64,000 nucleotides of DNA. Origin: Marisa cornuarietis. Its lineage: Eukaryota; Mollusca; Gastropoda; Architaenioglossa; Ampullariidae. The notes under the pieces are model-generated. The model saw nothing but the letters and a program-made list of their open reading frames with translations. It ran no database searches and was not told where the DNA came from. The DNA lies in contig SMMW01000013.1 of assembly GCA_004794655.1 (NCBI GenBank), forward strand, positions 3,246,001 through 3,310,000, in the 5' to 3' direction. The translations under genes and the position numbers were made by a program. This document shows positions 1-12,547 of the stretch, piece after piece (position 1 is the stretch's first letter; each line of letters begins with the position of its first letter).

Positions 1-718
1 AAACCGTCAACAGTTTGGATCCTTTATAAGATCGGAAAGAAGGATGTAGTATGAACTCAATTTTTTTCTAGAACTCACCGAGTGATTACCTTTATAGGCC
101 CTTAAGTTTGTCTACGAAAAGGCTGGATACACCGCTGCAGAATATGTATTCAGGATGTTTGTTCTTTTGTCTGCCTTTGTGTTTGTTTTATTTTCTTCCA
201 GAGTGTTTGCTGTTTCACTGTTTAACTGAGTCTGAAATAAGCTGACTTCACAGGCCCAGGAGAGTTTCCTTATTTAACTCACCATGTTTGTTTCCTGTCT
301 GGTTCAGATTCTGTATTCAGTTTTTCAACCACTTCTCATCGTCCTAGATGTCTGAAATTTTAACCAGTTACTCATTTCCGGGGACAACAGAATAGTAAAT
401 TATTTCTAGCAGTCAACAATTAGCAAAATAATTTTTAACCTTAATTTTGTATGAGAATTTATATGCCGAATTAGAGGAGATAGGTAATTGCTGCTCTAGG
501 ACTAGTAAACTATATGTTATCCCCCCTAATTCGGCCTATAAGAAGGGAATGAAGTCACAAAAAAACCGATAAAATCGATCACAATATTCAAAAAGACTGA
601 CAAGTTTAAAATAAAATAAGTAAAGAATTTTAAAAAACATACTTTTATTTGCAATGCATTAAAAAAAGTAAAATAATTATTTCCTTAGATCTCGGGGTTA
701 TCTTTAATAAATATAACG

Positions 719-790
719 TAAAATATAAAAGTGTGAGAGTCACTCTTGGAACTTGGAACACTACAGGGCCTCTCACACTTTTATATTTTA
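719..790. repeat. Perfect 21-bp inverted repeat (hairpin)
   Basis: Positions 719-739 and 770-790 are exact reverse complements (arm core AGTGTGAGAG / CTCTCACACT) separated by a 30-base loop. A transcript would form a 21-bp uninterrupted stem. No transposase, terminal motif or target duplication is visible. It could be a small foldback element or a hairpin RNA precursor; the sequence does not decide. Confidence 0.85.
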
Positions 791-2650
791 ATGTATATGT
801 ATTAAAGAAAATCGCGATAGCTAAGGAAAGAATTATTTTTTACCCTTTTTAGTGCATTTGAAATACAATTTTGATTTAAAAAATGTTTTTCTGTTACTTT
901 ATTGCATGATGCCATACACTAATTAAGGAATTGTCTAACAGTTTTTTTTTTTTTTGTAGAATGTCCGGAGATTATTAACAGCGATAGAAAGTGTTAGCAC
1001 AAAATGAAGTCAATTTTTATGAGACAGCATAGCTGGTTTCAGTGCAAGATGCGGCTCACGACCTTTGACACGCGATAAGAAAAGACCATTAAAATTATGA
1101 GACGGAAGGGAGACAACCAACAGATACAGAAATGAAAAGAAGGCCAGACTGTCGGACATGCTATAGGACATGACAGAAATGTGAACGCAATGAAGAGAAA
1201 ACATGAGGTGGCGGACGGAGAATCGCTGTTTTACCCTGAGTCAGCAACTAAGGTTATATCACGGCAAGGCAGCTAGCCTTATAAATAGACGCCACATGCG
1301 AAGAAAGCATGGGAACAGAGGAATGATCTAGAGCAGCTTGTACTGCAGTACAATGTATACAATAATAAAGTTTGTGAGTTGGGGGTGTGGGGCGTAAAAT
1401 ATTCCGAGAAGAAAGCCAATATGTTTTGTAGACAAATGCTGTAATTAAAAAAAAAGTACAGAAACTGATATAGGGGGAGAGGGGAAATAAGCATCTCATG
1501 ATTTTGTTATTTTTACCAACAATTTTTTTTCCTCGAAATTCCCCGTTGGCAGTATCGGTTTCTGTGCTAGTGATGGTTGTGGAGTGCAAGTATGTTAAAA
1601 AAATGCTGGCTTGTCGGTTATAGATAGATGATATTGTCAAATTGATACCTCCTCACATTTTTCTTTTGTGCTCCATTTTCTTTGTGTCCTACGGTTATTC
1701 ATATAGACTGTGTACTTCATGAGATGTTCTCCGATCACTCATGTTGTACTATCTATAACTGGTTTGTTTCGATATGTCTCCTCATTGTCATGGGGTTTTC
1801 TTTCTCCTTGACACGCATTCTTTCGTTCGGTACGTCTTACACGATAATTCGACATAGGACTAGGCTGAAAGTACTTCTTAATATAACTGTCAGTGCCTAG
1901 CAAGCTATGCTGGTTTTGTTTTTAGTCACATTGTTTTATGAACACCAGCCACTGACTTTTAATTAGTAGCAAAGCTTGCAGGGATGGGTCATCGCCAGGA
2001 GAGGTCGTTCACGTGCTTAGGCGATGCCTCCTCTAAATGCACCGAGTGATATCGTGATTTTCATTTCTTATTGTAGTATTACTTTTAACGATAGATTGGG
2101 AAAGAAGACAATTTTATCCCATAAAAATACTTGGTTAAAGAAGCAAAGATAGAACAGTTATGATCGAATAATTCATATTATACAAACACATGCCATGCAC
2201 GCAACAGAATAAGTACCTATGACTTATAACGAAAAGTAATATTGTGACTTACAGATGTCACAATGTAAGAAACAGAACATCGATGACTATCAAACATTTA
2301 GGATCGTCATAGACTTTTGTCGCCAAATAAAAACGCAGTGTGTCAAACATTCACAATCCGGATGTGACAGTGGCTAGTGGCTACTCCTTACGGCTTAACG
2401 ACGAGTCTGCAGTTAGTTGTCAGCTCCTGGTGGGGCTCGACCTACACGGATGTGACACTGTGTCGCTTCATGACCTCAGGATGCGGGCTTAGCAATCACA
2501 GAGCAAGGAAGGGAAGGGACAAAGGGTCAATTAAGTTTGTCGCCACGCTACGACATAAGCGGACGTTTCAGCGACGAGAATCTCTTCGAAAACGTTAAGA
2601 CCCCCTGGAAACGAAAACGGCAATGTTATGGAACCATGCGCATACCCCTG

Positions 2651-2704
2651 AGACAGACAGACAGACAGACACGCGCGCGCGCGCGCGCACACACACACAC
2701 ACAC
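2651..2704. repeat. Compound microsatellite (CAGA)n(CG)n(CA)n
   Basis: Uninterrupted tract in which a tetranucleotide run changes into CG dinucleotides and then CA dinucleotides, readable directly in the sequence. The alternating purine-pyrimidine portion could adopt Z-DNA. Confidence 0.95.
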
Positions 2705-3057
2705 TAAAACACAAGTAGAGACACACCCCTGTACCTACACTTGTTTTAGAGTTGATGCGGGAGGCAGGGAGTGGGATTTCAGGGGTTTGTGCAGGGTAGA
2801 CGGCTCAAGTAATGATGTGTGCTGAGAGTTTAAGAATGTTGATGCTACAGAGATCAAGACGAAAGTGAATGAAAGAGTGGGAGGGGGATTGGCGAACTTT
2901 GTCTCCTTGAATTTTTTTTTTAATCGTGCTCCGACTTTGTTTTTTTTTTGTTTGTTTGTTTTTTTTTTTTTTAATCGTGTTCTAGCCATAGTGTCATTGC
3001 CACCGTCGTGAGGCGAAGTCACTGAAAACAATTTGCGTGATGACGACGGCAAGGCTG

Positions 3058-3061
3058 CCGC

Positions 3062-3093
<32 letters not shown>

Positions 3094-3101
3094 ATGATGA
3101 A
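3058..3101. repeat. Trinucleotide microsatellite (CTG)n(ATG)n
   Basis: About eight CTG units pass directly into about five ATG/GAT units. The poly-Leu/poly-Met and poly-Ala open frames seen here are products of this repeat, not evidence of a gene. Confidence 0.95.
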
Positions 3102-3144
3102 TGTAAAAATGTTTCGCAAGAAATCACGATATCGATTAAAAGGG

Positions 3145-3173
3145 CGTGCGCGCGCGCGCACACACACACACAC
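3145..3173. repeat. Microsatellite (CG)n(CA)n
   Basis: Alternating CG then CA dinucleotides, the same combination as the tract at 2651-2704. Confidence 0.9.
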
Positions 3174-4084
3174 TGAGTGTGCAGGCCGGCATACGGTCAC
3201 GCAGAAGTCTGGGCCATGTCAGTGTACGAGCCGACGTAGCAATTTCTTTTTTTATACATTGTTTAATTAATTTTTTTTTTTTGCCCAGCAGCTGGCTCAG
3301 CCGTTGTCAGGTGGGCTGTCGTCGTGGGCTGCCAGCTGACGCACAAGTAGGAGGTGGGCGCTTCGCACGAGCTTCCTGTTTGTACCATGACGTAATATAG
3401 ACCCTGAGGAGCAGCCCTTGTTGTTGTGGCATTGACATTGGATATAATACTTCACAATACATTTTAATCTTCCAAACGTATACCCCCGCTAGCTTTGACG
3501 GTCAGTTATAACTAGACTGCACTTTTGAGTCTGTTTTCTGTTGTCTGTCTCGCGGATTGATGATCTGTGTTTAGAACCAGTGAGGAGGATAACAGTTATC
3601 TTTTTTGGCGACGTCACGTGTTTTCACAGGCGTGTAGGAATATTTATCTGGCGTGTCACCACCTGATGTAATAATCTTGCACAGAGACAAAACTGAGACC
3701 CAGGACAAATGAAGAGTAGGGGTGGTCTTATCGCTGTGACCTTGACAGGCTACACATCAGATGATTTCCTTGTTTGTTTAGTTATTTGTTTGTTTTTTGC
3801 TTAGGACACAGGCACTGGGACTTTGACAAAAGTCTTCTCCAGAAACTTCCGTATGAGAGATATAGCCTCAGCAGGAATCAAGATAACACTTTCTCCGCAA
3901 ATGTCTTTTTTATGATAACACTCTGTGTCAATTTTTTTAACGTTCAGCGATACTGTGGCTTCTCCAGAACATTTCAGTACATTTTCGAGATCAAAGGTTC
4001 AGTTTTTCAGCTCCTGATAGTTGTCTGTTCTCGTATTTTTCGACGTGTACAGAAGAAGTTTTGTGTAGACGCTTACAAGTAGTT

Positions 4085-5890
4085 TTCTACTGATATATTA
4101 AAGTAATATTGGCATGGACAAGTAGTTTTCTGTCCCCAGGTAAAGTACTACAGCTGTATTAAAGTACTATTTTCGCGTACTAATACTATTGCCTATTAGA
4201 GTACTATTCTCATGTACGAGCATCCTTCTCGTGAACAAATACTGTAGCCATATCAAGTACTATTCTCGTGTACAATCGTCCAGAATCACGATATTCTCAG
4301 TTCTTGTTACTTGGTTTCTCTTTGCGGTTTCTTTATTTGTCTTTTATTCATCGTCAGTACAGTATTCTTCCACCCCTCGTATGCTGTCCATGTTGCCCAT
4401 GTCTCATTCTATGAGCTCCTTACGAGTCTGAGTATTGGTTATACAAGCCTTCCATTTCTTCTGATTATTACTACTACTACTATTACTATAGCCCTATTTT
4501 TTTAACTGTTCTCGTGTGCAAGTATTACAGACGTATAAAAATACGGACATGGACACCTAGAGCGCATGTCACACGTGCAACCTCATTTGTTATCAGACTC
4601 TTGTTTCAGACTTCTGTCGATCCCACCTATTGACTCTCTGGATTCTGGACATTTTAACAAACAGGCAGCAGAGTTTTTGTTAGTGGTTTTCTTTCAGACA
4701 TTTTGTCACCTGGACGGGTTCCCCAAAGGCTGATGGCTGTCTCCACTACTGTTCATGTTATTTACTAACAGATGTAAAAGTACCACTGATAGGAGCTCTG
4801 TCATTCTTAATTGTTTCTGTTAGTCCATCAGTCTCATCACGTTTTCTTTCATTTCTTAGTTCCACAACCTCTCCCTAGGAAACAGGAACAGTCTCGTCTC
4901 CATTGTTAGTAGTGTTAATTTGTAGGTGTATGTGTTCATCGGTATCCTTTATTGCTAGCTAATGAGCACCTATAAATCTTACCTGTAAATTCCCTTGCAG
5001 ATTAATAAAGTTGTAATGTACTGTCACTATACACAAGTATTAACTACTATCCGTGCGTATAATTACTACAACTGTGATCATGTACTACAGGTGTCATCAA
5101 GTATTATTCTTGTGTACAAGTATTACAGCTGTAACCAGGTACTGTCTGTGTGTGCGAGTACTACAGCTCGTAAAAATCGATCTCCGCTTACAAGTGTTAT
5201 AGCACTATACAAATTTAAGTGCAAGTATTAACACTGTATACAAGAACTGTAGCCATGTGAAGTACTACCCCTGCTTACAAATACAAGTGATATAGTCGTT
5301 TACACGTACTTTTCCTGTGTACACGTACTATAGTCGTGCGCAAGTGCTTTACCTGTGTTCACGTACTGTAGAAGTGTACAAGTATTTTCCCTGTATATTA
5401 GGACTAAAGCCGTGTACAAGTACTTTCCATGTGTAGTAGGACTACAGACGTGTACAAGTACTTTCGATGTGTAGTAGGACTACAGACGTGTACAAGTACT
5501 TTCCATGTGTAGTAGGACTACAGACGTGTACAAGTACTTTCATGTGAAGTAGGACTATAGACGTGTACAAGTACTTTCGATGTGTAGTAGGACTACAGAC
5601 GTGTACAAGTACTTTCCATGTGTAGTAGGACTACAGACGTGTACAAGTACTTTTCATGTGTAGTAGGACTATAGACGTGTACAAGTACTTTCCATGTGTA
5701 GTAGGACTATAGACGTGTACAAGTACTTTCCATGTGTAGTAGGACTACAGACGTGTACAAGTACTTTCCATGTGTAGTAGGACTACAGACGTGTACAAGT
5801 ACTTTCATGTGAAGTAGGACTATAGATGTGTACAAGTACTTTCCATGTGTAGAAGGACTATAGACATGTACAATTAAGTACTTTCCATGT
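4085..5890. repeat. 38-bp minisatellite with degenerate flanking array
   Basis: From about 5,390 to 5,890 a unit of about 38 bp is repeated roughly 12-13 times. Each unit carries GTGTACAAGTACTTTCCATG followed by TGTAGTAGGACTACAGAC, with single-base variants (for example CATGTGAAGTAGG near 5,540 and 5,807). Upstream, at about 4,085-4,290 and 5,030-5,390, the same motifs (GTACAAGTACT, ACTACAG) recur at similar spacing but much more diverged. The array therefore grades from decayed to homogenised units. Confidence 0.9.
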
Positions 5891-6849
5891 GTACAGGTAC
5901 TTTTGCTTTTGACGTGTAAGCGTAGTTTGTATGGTCTTAGGGGCAGAGGCGGTCTGCTCTTAAATCTGGCTGCTCATAAGGCTGTAATTTTGATTGATAT
6001 GGATCGGATTGCTGTTTCTGCGTCCCAGCGTTGATTGAACTGGTGATGTCATGTGTCAGCCCTTAAAACGACAAATATGGAGGCGAGATGATTCTGATCT
6101 AATGCTGCTTGAGAGATATCACTTTAGTGCTCACGTGACTCCCGCTGAAGGCTGGAAATGAAGCTAATGTCACAATATAGATTACATTATTATATAATGT
6201 TTGTGGGCGATACAGAGGAGCACAACAACGAGCCGTTGTCCTCGCTTCTGCTAAAGAAAAGATGTGCGTGCTATCATCAACAACACACACACGATCACAC
6301 TGCCTCAGTGTTCACTCATCTTCCTTCTGATGATACGGCTGCTGCGCCTTCTAGCAATTTTCCCACCGCGACTACACTCATTGCATCACCGGTACAAACA
6401 GTGAGTGGGGCTCACTCCACTGAGTTGAACTCCTATGAAGACATGCGACGCATTTTACTAAAGTAAGGTTTCAGCACTTATTGCTTTGCATTTTGCGTTA
6501 TAGGATATTATAGTTATTTTACAGATATGATATGCACGTCTTGCAGTTTTGAGATAGGTACATACATAGTTTTCTTGTTTGCTTGCTACGTCGTCTATAA
6601 ACCTTTTTGTCAATTGTACGAAAATTAAAACGAGTTAACAAGATAATACAATTTTCTTTCATGTGGTTTATTGAGGCATCTTCACTTTAGTTATTTATTC
6701 AAAATATTTCAACAGGTCACAGCCAGGACGGAAGAGTTGGTTATGTGGAATTTATGGCGCCTATATGTGGCACAGATCAAATGAAGCTCATGGTCGGTTT
6801 TTACTTTGTTAGGAAAGTGGGAAAGTGCTTCAGCGATTTTGCACAATGG

Positions 6850-7040
6850 AGGGAGGGGTGACTGCGGGAAAGGAAGCCGGAATACTCGGAGAAAAACCCC
6901 GACGGTCAGGTTCGTGAATAGGCGTCACATCTAGAAAGAATATATATGCCGGGGGACAAAATCTGAACCCTGAACCTTACATTCTGGACCGTAGCGGCAG
7001 GGAGTTATTGTCGCTGAGCCGCAGGAAAGAGTCACGTGAC
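6850..7040. repeat. Possible degenerate interspersed repeat
   Basis: The stretch GAAGCCGGAATACTCGGAGA followed by an AAAACCCC run, then GAACCCTGAACC and a GGCGA-like/GAGCCGC block, recalls the widespread animal repeat family with a CCGGAGTACCCGGAGAAAAC core and a tRNA-like end. This is recollection of a consensus only, and the copy is heavily decayed. Confidence 0.3.
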
Positions 7041-8420
7041 AATGACACAAAGGTGAAGGTCATATAAGCGGGTTATTCCTGGTTGGATCAAAGTTGACGG
7101 GATAACTTAGCCACTCCTACTGGCCAAGCGTTTCTCCAGTTCTCTTAGTTGGTTTTGAGTTTTGGGATAGCTTATTAAGTGCGTTTGAAGAGTTTCACAC
7201 ATTTTCCAGAGTTCTTGTTTGAACAAAAGAATCAACCAATGGGTTTGCGATCTGACCAATACGTCAGAACTAATCGAGAAAGAAACATGTCGATTGTAAC
7301 ATTTTGTGCGTTTCACGAAAACAGCTCCACTCCCAGTGTATGGCAGGCAGGAAAAGTTAACTGTGCTAGAGGTATGAGTGGTAGAATTAATTAATTGTGG
7401 TACAAGTAGTAGTACACTTGAAGGTTGAAAAACTGAGTGGTGCGCCCCAGGGCGGTGAACTAGATTTGCCACCATTTTTCACGCATACTTTGTTGAAATT
7501 GTGCTGTCATTCTCATGCCTACCTTGAAACGCAAACATGACATTATTTTTTACGCCTACGTTGTTGGAAGCCTAGCACCTACCAGTCTTTTAGTTTATGC
7601 CTACTTTGCTGAAAACGCAGTTCTGATGTTCTTTACCTTGTTGGAAATCTTCAGATGGACAATTTTTTTATGAATGAATTGCTGGAAGCTTCCTTCTTCA
7701 GCGCGCACCTTTGTCGGAAACCTGCTATGACCTCATTCTTTGGTGAGGACCTTGTCGGAAATGTGCTTGAGGGACTGTTTTGAAGTTGCATCCAAATCGA
7801 ACGTTTTGGGGACTGATAGATGAAATGACGCCTGATTGTTAACATTTTTACTAATATTGTCTTCACGCTGCTGCAAGATTTACCGGTCGCAAAGTCTTTG
7901 CAACAGGGGTCAGTCATGTCTTCAAAATGGCCTTCAAACAGCACCTTCTCTGCGTGAGGCTACAGTCGCAGGTACCGGAGAGAAGCGATCCGTTGTCTTC
8001 ATCGACGAGAGCAGGCCGTAATTCCCAGCCCACTTCTTTTCTGTGCTCTTGATGTTAAAGAGACTTTCACTCACGAGAGCACACAAAAATAAACATGGTG
8101 AGAGAGAAAGAGAAGAAATACTGAGTGCACATGTTCTCAGCTGTTATTTCGGTCGACACTGAAGGGTGCCTTAAATAACAAAAGTCAGAGAGGCATTAAC
8201 CGAATGTTACCGAGCAATGCCTTTTATATTTTTCCGCATAAAGTTTCAATTCAAATCACGTAGCGCGTTTCATAAATTTCTTTTCAGCACGAGTTTCACT
8301 TCCTGGAAACAAGGTTTACAAAGAGGAGAACTCCAGTCAGCAAATAGTCAAACTGTCCGAAAGAATGGTGTTATTATAACGAGAATAACGGAAATCACAT
8401 ATTCGTTAAAAAAAAGTTAA

Positions 8421-8652
8421 GGGAGGCGGATAGCCGAATGGTTAAAGGGTTGGCATCCGAATTAAAAGGCAACCCAGCTGGCGGGAAAAGGGCAATCGAC
8501 TCCAAAGAAGGTTGGGGAAGATCACGCAGCGAGGGGAGAGAAAATGGGCACCACCCTCACGAAAAGCTGGTTTCGAGAAAACTGGTGTCTAACACCTCAC
8601 TCCCAAAACGAGCCAAAAAGGGTCCAGAGACGACCTTTACCTTTACCAATAA
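8421..8652 (+). mobile_element. Putative tRNA-derived SINE
   Basis: A polymerase III A-box-like motif TAGCCGAATGG is at 8,431-8,441 and a weaker B-box-like TCGACTCC is at about 8,496-8,503, the spacing of a tRNA Leu/Ser-type head. A non-tRNA body follows and ends in a short ACCTTT repeat (about 8,631-8,646), as expected for a SINE tail. The unit sits after an A-rich run. No clear target-site duplication was found. The isolated tRNA head could not fold as a functional tRNA. Confidence 0.5.
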
Positions 8653-9172
8653 AAGTTTAGGGTCCGGGTTGTAACATAACGTCCTCAGTGACAAGCGATA
8701 AAAATGAAATGGAAACTGATGGCTTGTCTTCATCTGTAATAAGGCAGGTAATATCCTTCTTTTAATCATCACCTATATGCAGGGAGCTGCGTCGATTCTC
8801 ACCAAATGCCCATTGTGAACAAGCACCCAACACTCGTTAGTGTTTCCCCATTATATCTCCAGCATTGGGCTACAACGTTACTCGCAACAATTTTACATAA
8901 CGTTCTTTCCTTAGTGGCCAAGTGGACATAAAAAATGTTGATTCTTGTGATTAATGCTAAGGTGCTGTTCGTGTCCAAGATATTGACCTTTGGCTCTCAC
9001 ACAGCTATGGAAACAGATCTGACTTAAGACCATGTTGGTGGTCACAGGGGCTAATCCTAGGTATTTTATTTTCTTCAAGAGAGCAAATCAATCATTTTGT
9101 GATGCTTATCCCATATCTGATATTGTACGCAATCGTCTTCCTGAAAAAAGAGAAAGTGAAGGAGATGGGAAC

Positions 9173-9207
9173 TCTCTCTCTTTCTCTCTCTCTCTCTCAC
9201 ACACACA
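9173..9207. repeat. Microsatellite (CT)n(CA)n
   Basis: CT/TC dinucleotides with TTT interruptions followed by CA dinucleotides. Confidence 0.9.
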
Positions 9208-11237
9208 AACCTAGATATTGACAGGCAAAAGGATGAATGACACAAAGGAAGAAAAAAAAACCGGGTATAGATCCTTTCTGCACTCGAATCTGCACAGCTG
9301 CAGACACTGCTCCCAGCCCTTTATCATGCCAAAAGACCTGTTTCCTTGTAGAGTTTCCGGCCCTAGACCAGTCTTGCCTTCGAGTGACAATCCTGTCAGC
9401 CATTTGTCATCCGGGGACTCCTGCACGATTGCGTCAAAGCCATTTGCTGTTGACACGAGGAAGTCTCCCGACTAACGTTTGTCTTCTTCACGGCTGCCCC
9501 CTCCTTCGCTGTGCTGTCTTCGCATTCCGGGCGAAAAAAGTGCATTTTGTTTTCTCCCCTTTCTGTGTGTCTTTTAACCTTTAATCGGGGCCTTGCTGGA
9601 CATTGTGCTCTGTCGTCAGCAACGGTTGCAATGAAGACAGCAAAGAAAAAGAAAGGTCGGTATCCGTATTTTGTATATAAATCTGACATCTGTAAAGAGT
9701 CTTTTTATGCTGACATAAACTGTATAATAGGTGACATTGACCTTATTTTTATGTGACCATCATGTAAAGTTTGCCAAACACAGTCACGTATTTGAGAGTA
9801 CTGTGTCCATTTAAGACCAACACAGTTGTTCTCCTAAAAGCTCGTGATCGGAATGATGCCTCCAAAGCCGATAACATGAAGCTCTGCAGTGACGCACGCA
9901 TTTACATCTGACCTCGCACCGAAGGAATAAATTAATGCAATCGTAATTCTGCAAGCGATAAGATAGAAGGAGAGAAATCAATGGCAGAACCAGACCTGAA
10001 AAAGAAATGACATTTACAGAACGGAGGATACAGTTGTAAAGTAGATGTGTTAGTAGAATAATGTTCTCGATATAATAATCCAGGGACTAAACATTGTGGA
10101 AGTAGTACCAGCAGGTAGCCCTAGACGAAGCCATAGGACGGAGGAGTAACACATAGTGCTTTTGCCAGAGGCGAATCGCTAGCACTCTAGCGTTAAACGT
10201 TTTATAATGAACGACAGACAAACACCAAAAAGAAAAAAAGATACAGGGATTAAGTTAGCTCTATGCTTAAGAATCTCCACCCACCCAACTCAATTCCCCT
10301 ACCTCTCTAAGCTCCACAAGTGTTTTTTAGAGACCGAACACCCAGACAACGGATACCACCCATGCATCGTGAACAAATGTCTTCTGCGCTGCCTGGTCAG
10401 CTGGTAAGGCTGGTCTTGCGAAAAGAATTATGGGAGTTTTTAAAAGCATGTGCATCGGTGGGCGCGATCGTTGTATGCGTCAATGGCTGAGGTACCTGGC
10501 AATTACTGCCAAATCTAGCGCGAACACTAAGTGCATTTTGCAATTGCTTAGCTTGCGGCTGCTGTATGTATATGGATATTGCAAAGGGCGCCGTCAACTC
10601 ATTATATTTTTCCTCAATTTACAATGCACTTTTGTCCAGTTTTGCTGTAAGCTGTCGTAGAAAGGTGTAAGACATTTTGATTGGTTCTTATTGGCTCTTA
10701 TTAGCACTTTACCTGTTCTGGTTTCATTCTCAAGAGCAACACATCAGTATTGCTCGAACATCTTTTGATTGGCTGAAAAAGATCGTTAATTGTATTTTAA
10801 GTACAATCTGCCTTTTTTTTTTAGTTTGGTTTAGACGAACTTCTCTGGTAAGGGGATAAGATGCTTTGAAGGAACTAGTTTAATGTTGGCTTCAGTGAAT
10901 AAGAATTGTTTGTTCTTTATTTTTTCGTAATTATCCTGAATAGATAACTCGATTGTTACATAGTGCAGTTTACTGAGCGCACGAAGCACAGGGAACTGGG
11001 CGTTGGCTATGGAAACAAGAGTCAGCTGCAGTTAGTGCACTGACCTTCTCGAGAGGTCACCGTCCTTCAGGAATACCTGGTCCCAGTAACCCACCTGTGG
11101 CATTGTGGGAATGGAAGGCAGGGTCCCCTCTCCACGATAGGTGCACATGCCATCGCCGTGTTTAGCTTAAGCAGCACAGATGTGCACAGTTAAAATTGCG
11201 TGTGAACAGAAAACTCATGTGCCCCCCATCAACCTCC

Positions 11238-11253
11238 GTGCGTGCGTGCGTGC

Positions 11254-11289
<36 letters not shown>

Positions 11290-11297
11290 GTGTGTCT
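11238..11297. repeat. Microsatellite (GTGC)n(GT)n
   Basis: About five GTGC tetramers pass into a GT run of about 25 bases. The open frame rich in His-Thr on the opposite strand is produced by this tract. Confidence 0.95.
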
Positions 11298-12482
11298 TTT
11301 TCTCTTTGTGAAAGATAGCGTGCGTGTATGTGTGCCTTGAGTAGATCTAATCATATATTTTGCTGTCACTGGGATATTTCCGTGCACCCATAAACCAATC
11401 ATCTCAAGTATCCTGTTCAAGGTAACATGTTCAGTGATGCAGTAAAACAAACATTTTGAAGGCTTTACAACAGTTCACACAGTTCACAGTTTAATCAAAA
11501 GTTTCTCCCTTGCAGTCTGACGTTTTGTTGTTTTTTTTCTTTTAATCGTTTTGTCGTTAGGTACAGTAGTTCCTGAAACTTTGCAGAAGACTGTTAAGTT
11601 TAAGAAAGCTTTGTACTTTGTCAAGAACAAGACCAGCGTCATTTCGACAATTTTTCTCAAGTTGAGTTTAAATGACTTTTATTTGACGTTTATTGTTAGT
11701 TTTTCTTTATCGTGTCGACGAAAAATATAACACTACCGAGATTCAAATTCAGCCATTTAAATGACAAATCCTGCAATTTGTGTGAGATCCGGCTGGGCAC
11801 AAGCAGGCTGTCACGAGGCTGTCTCTTGCAGATGATAAGTCAGCATTTTTGTGGGAAAAGACACACTCAGGGGTGAAAAAGTTCAACAACTTGACGTCTG
11901 CCTAGAAACCCGGCAATGTTGTGGCTGGATCCTCACCTCACGTCTGAGGTCACGTCTGAGGAAATGAGGTAGAATCTGGTCTGATTTTTTATCTACAGAA
12001 CGGAGCCTGTAAATCCACTAGCAGCTGTTTTTGTTTGCAACAAACAAGACTCAAAAGTGGTGTTTCATGGGTAGAATCACACAAACTCCAATATTACCAA
12101 TTACCTGTATTACCAGTCGTACAAACTGGGTAGTCAGCATAAGCTGTCATCAGTCGACGCTACCCGCTCCCTTTAATAGTGTGTTAAGGGAACCTTTAAG
12201 AGTCAGAGTATGATCTGCTGTCATTTTATTCTTAAAATAGCACTACCCTGTCGTCATTATGTCATGAATACAGTTCAATAAGTGCTGTCATTGATCGACT
12301 GAAACAGCTTTATATAATCATTTCTCCACTGGAAAAACAAGGCGAGCGTTGGTTTATTTAACGGAGTGTTTGTGAGACATAAGAGCGATAACAACTTCAC
12401 ATTTCCCAGCAAGTTATTGTCCACAATAGCGTTAGATCAGGATAGTGACATCTTTAATGGGCAGGAGTGTTAAAGACACGCA

Positions 12483-12483
12483 G

Positions 12484-12546
<63 letters not shown>
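12483..12546. repeat. Microsatellite (CA)n
   Basis: Uninterrupted CA dinucleotide run of about 62 bases, followed at about 12,569 by a short TC run. Confidence 0.97.

Positions 12547-12547
<1 letters not shown>

Larger units (their letters stand above)
1..4084. other. No supported gene; AT-rich spacer with microsatellites
   Basis: I see no exon with splice sites and family similarity here. Open frames are short, low-complexity or unrecognisable. The stretch holds the hairpin at 719-790, poly-T runs (for example near 942-956 and 2940-2972) and mixed CAGA/CG/CA and CTG/GAT microsatellites between 2651 and 3173. Distal regulatory sequence cannot be excluded. Confidence 0.6.

Noticed and set aside
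2735..3270. Open frames with poly-Ala, poly-Ser or poly-Leu/Met
   Set aside because: Translations of the CTG/GAT and CG/CA microsatellites; no splice structure or similarity.
4085..5890. CRISPR-like array
   Set aside because: Repeats are contiguous with no unique spacers, and the genome is eukaryotic; this is a minisatellite.
9218..9689. Overlapping open frames on both strands
   Set aside because: No recognisable domain, no codon or splice signal, and frames on both strands compete equally.
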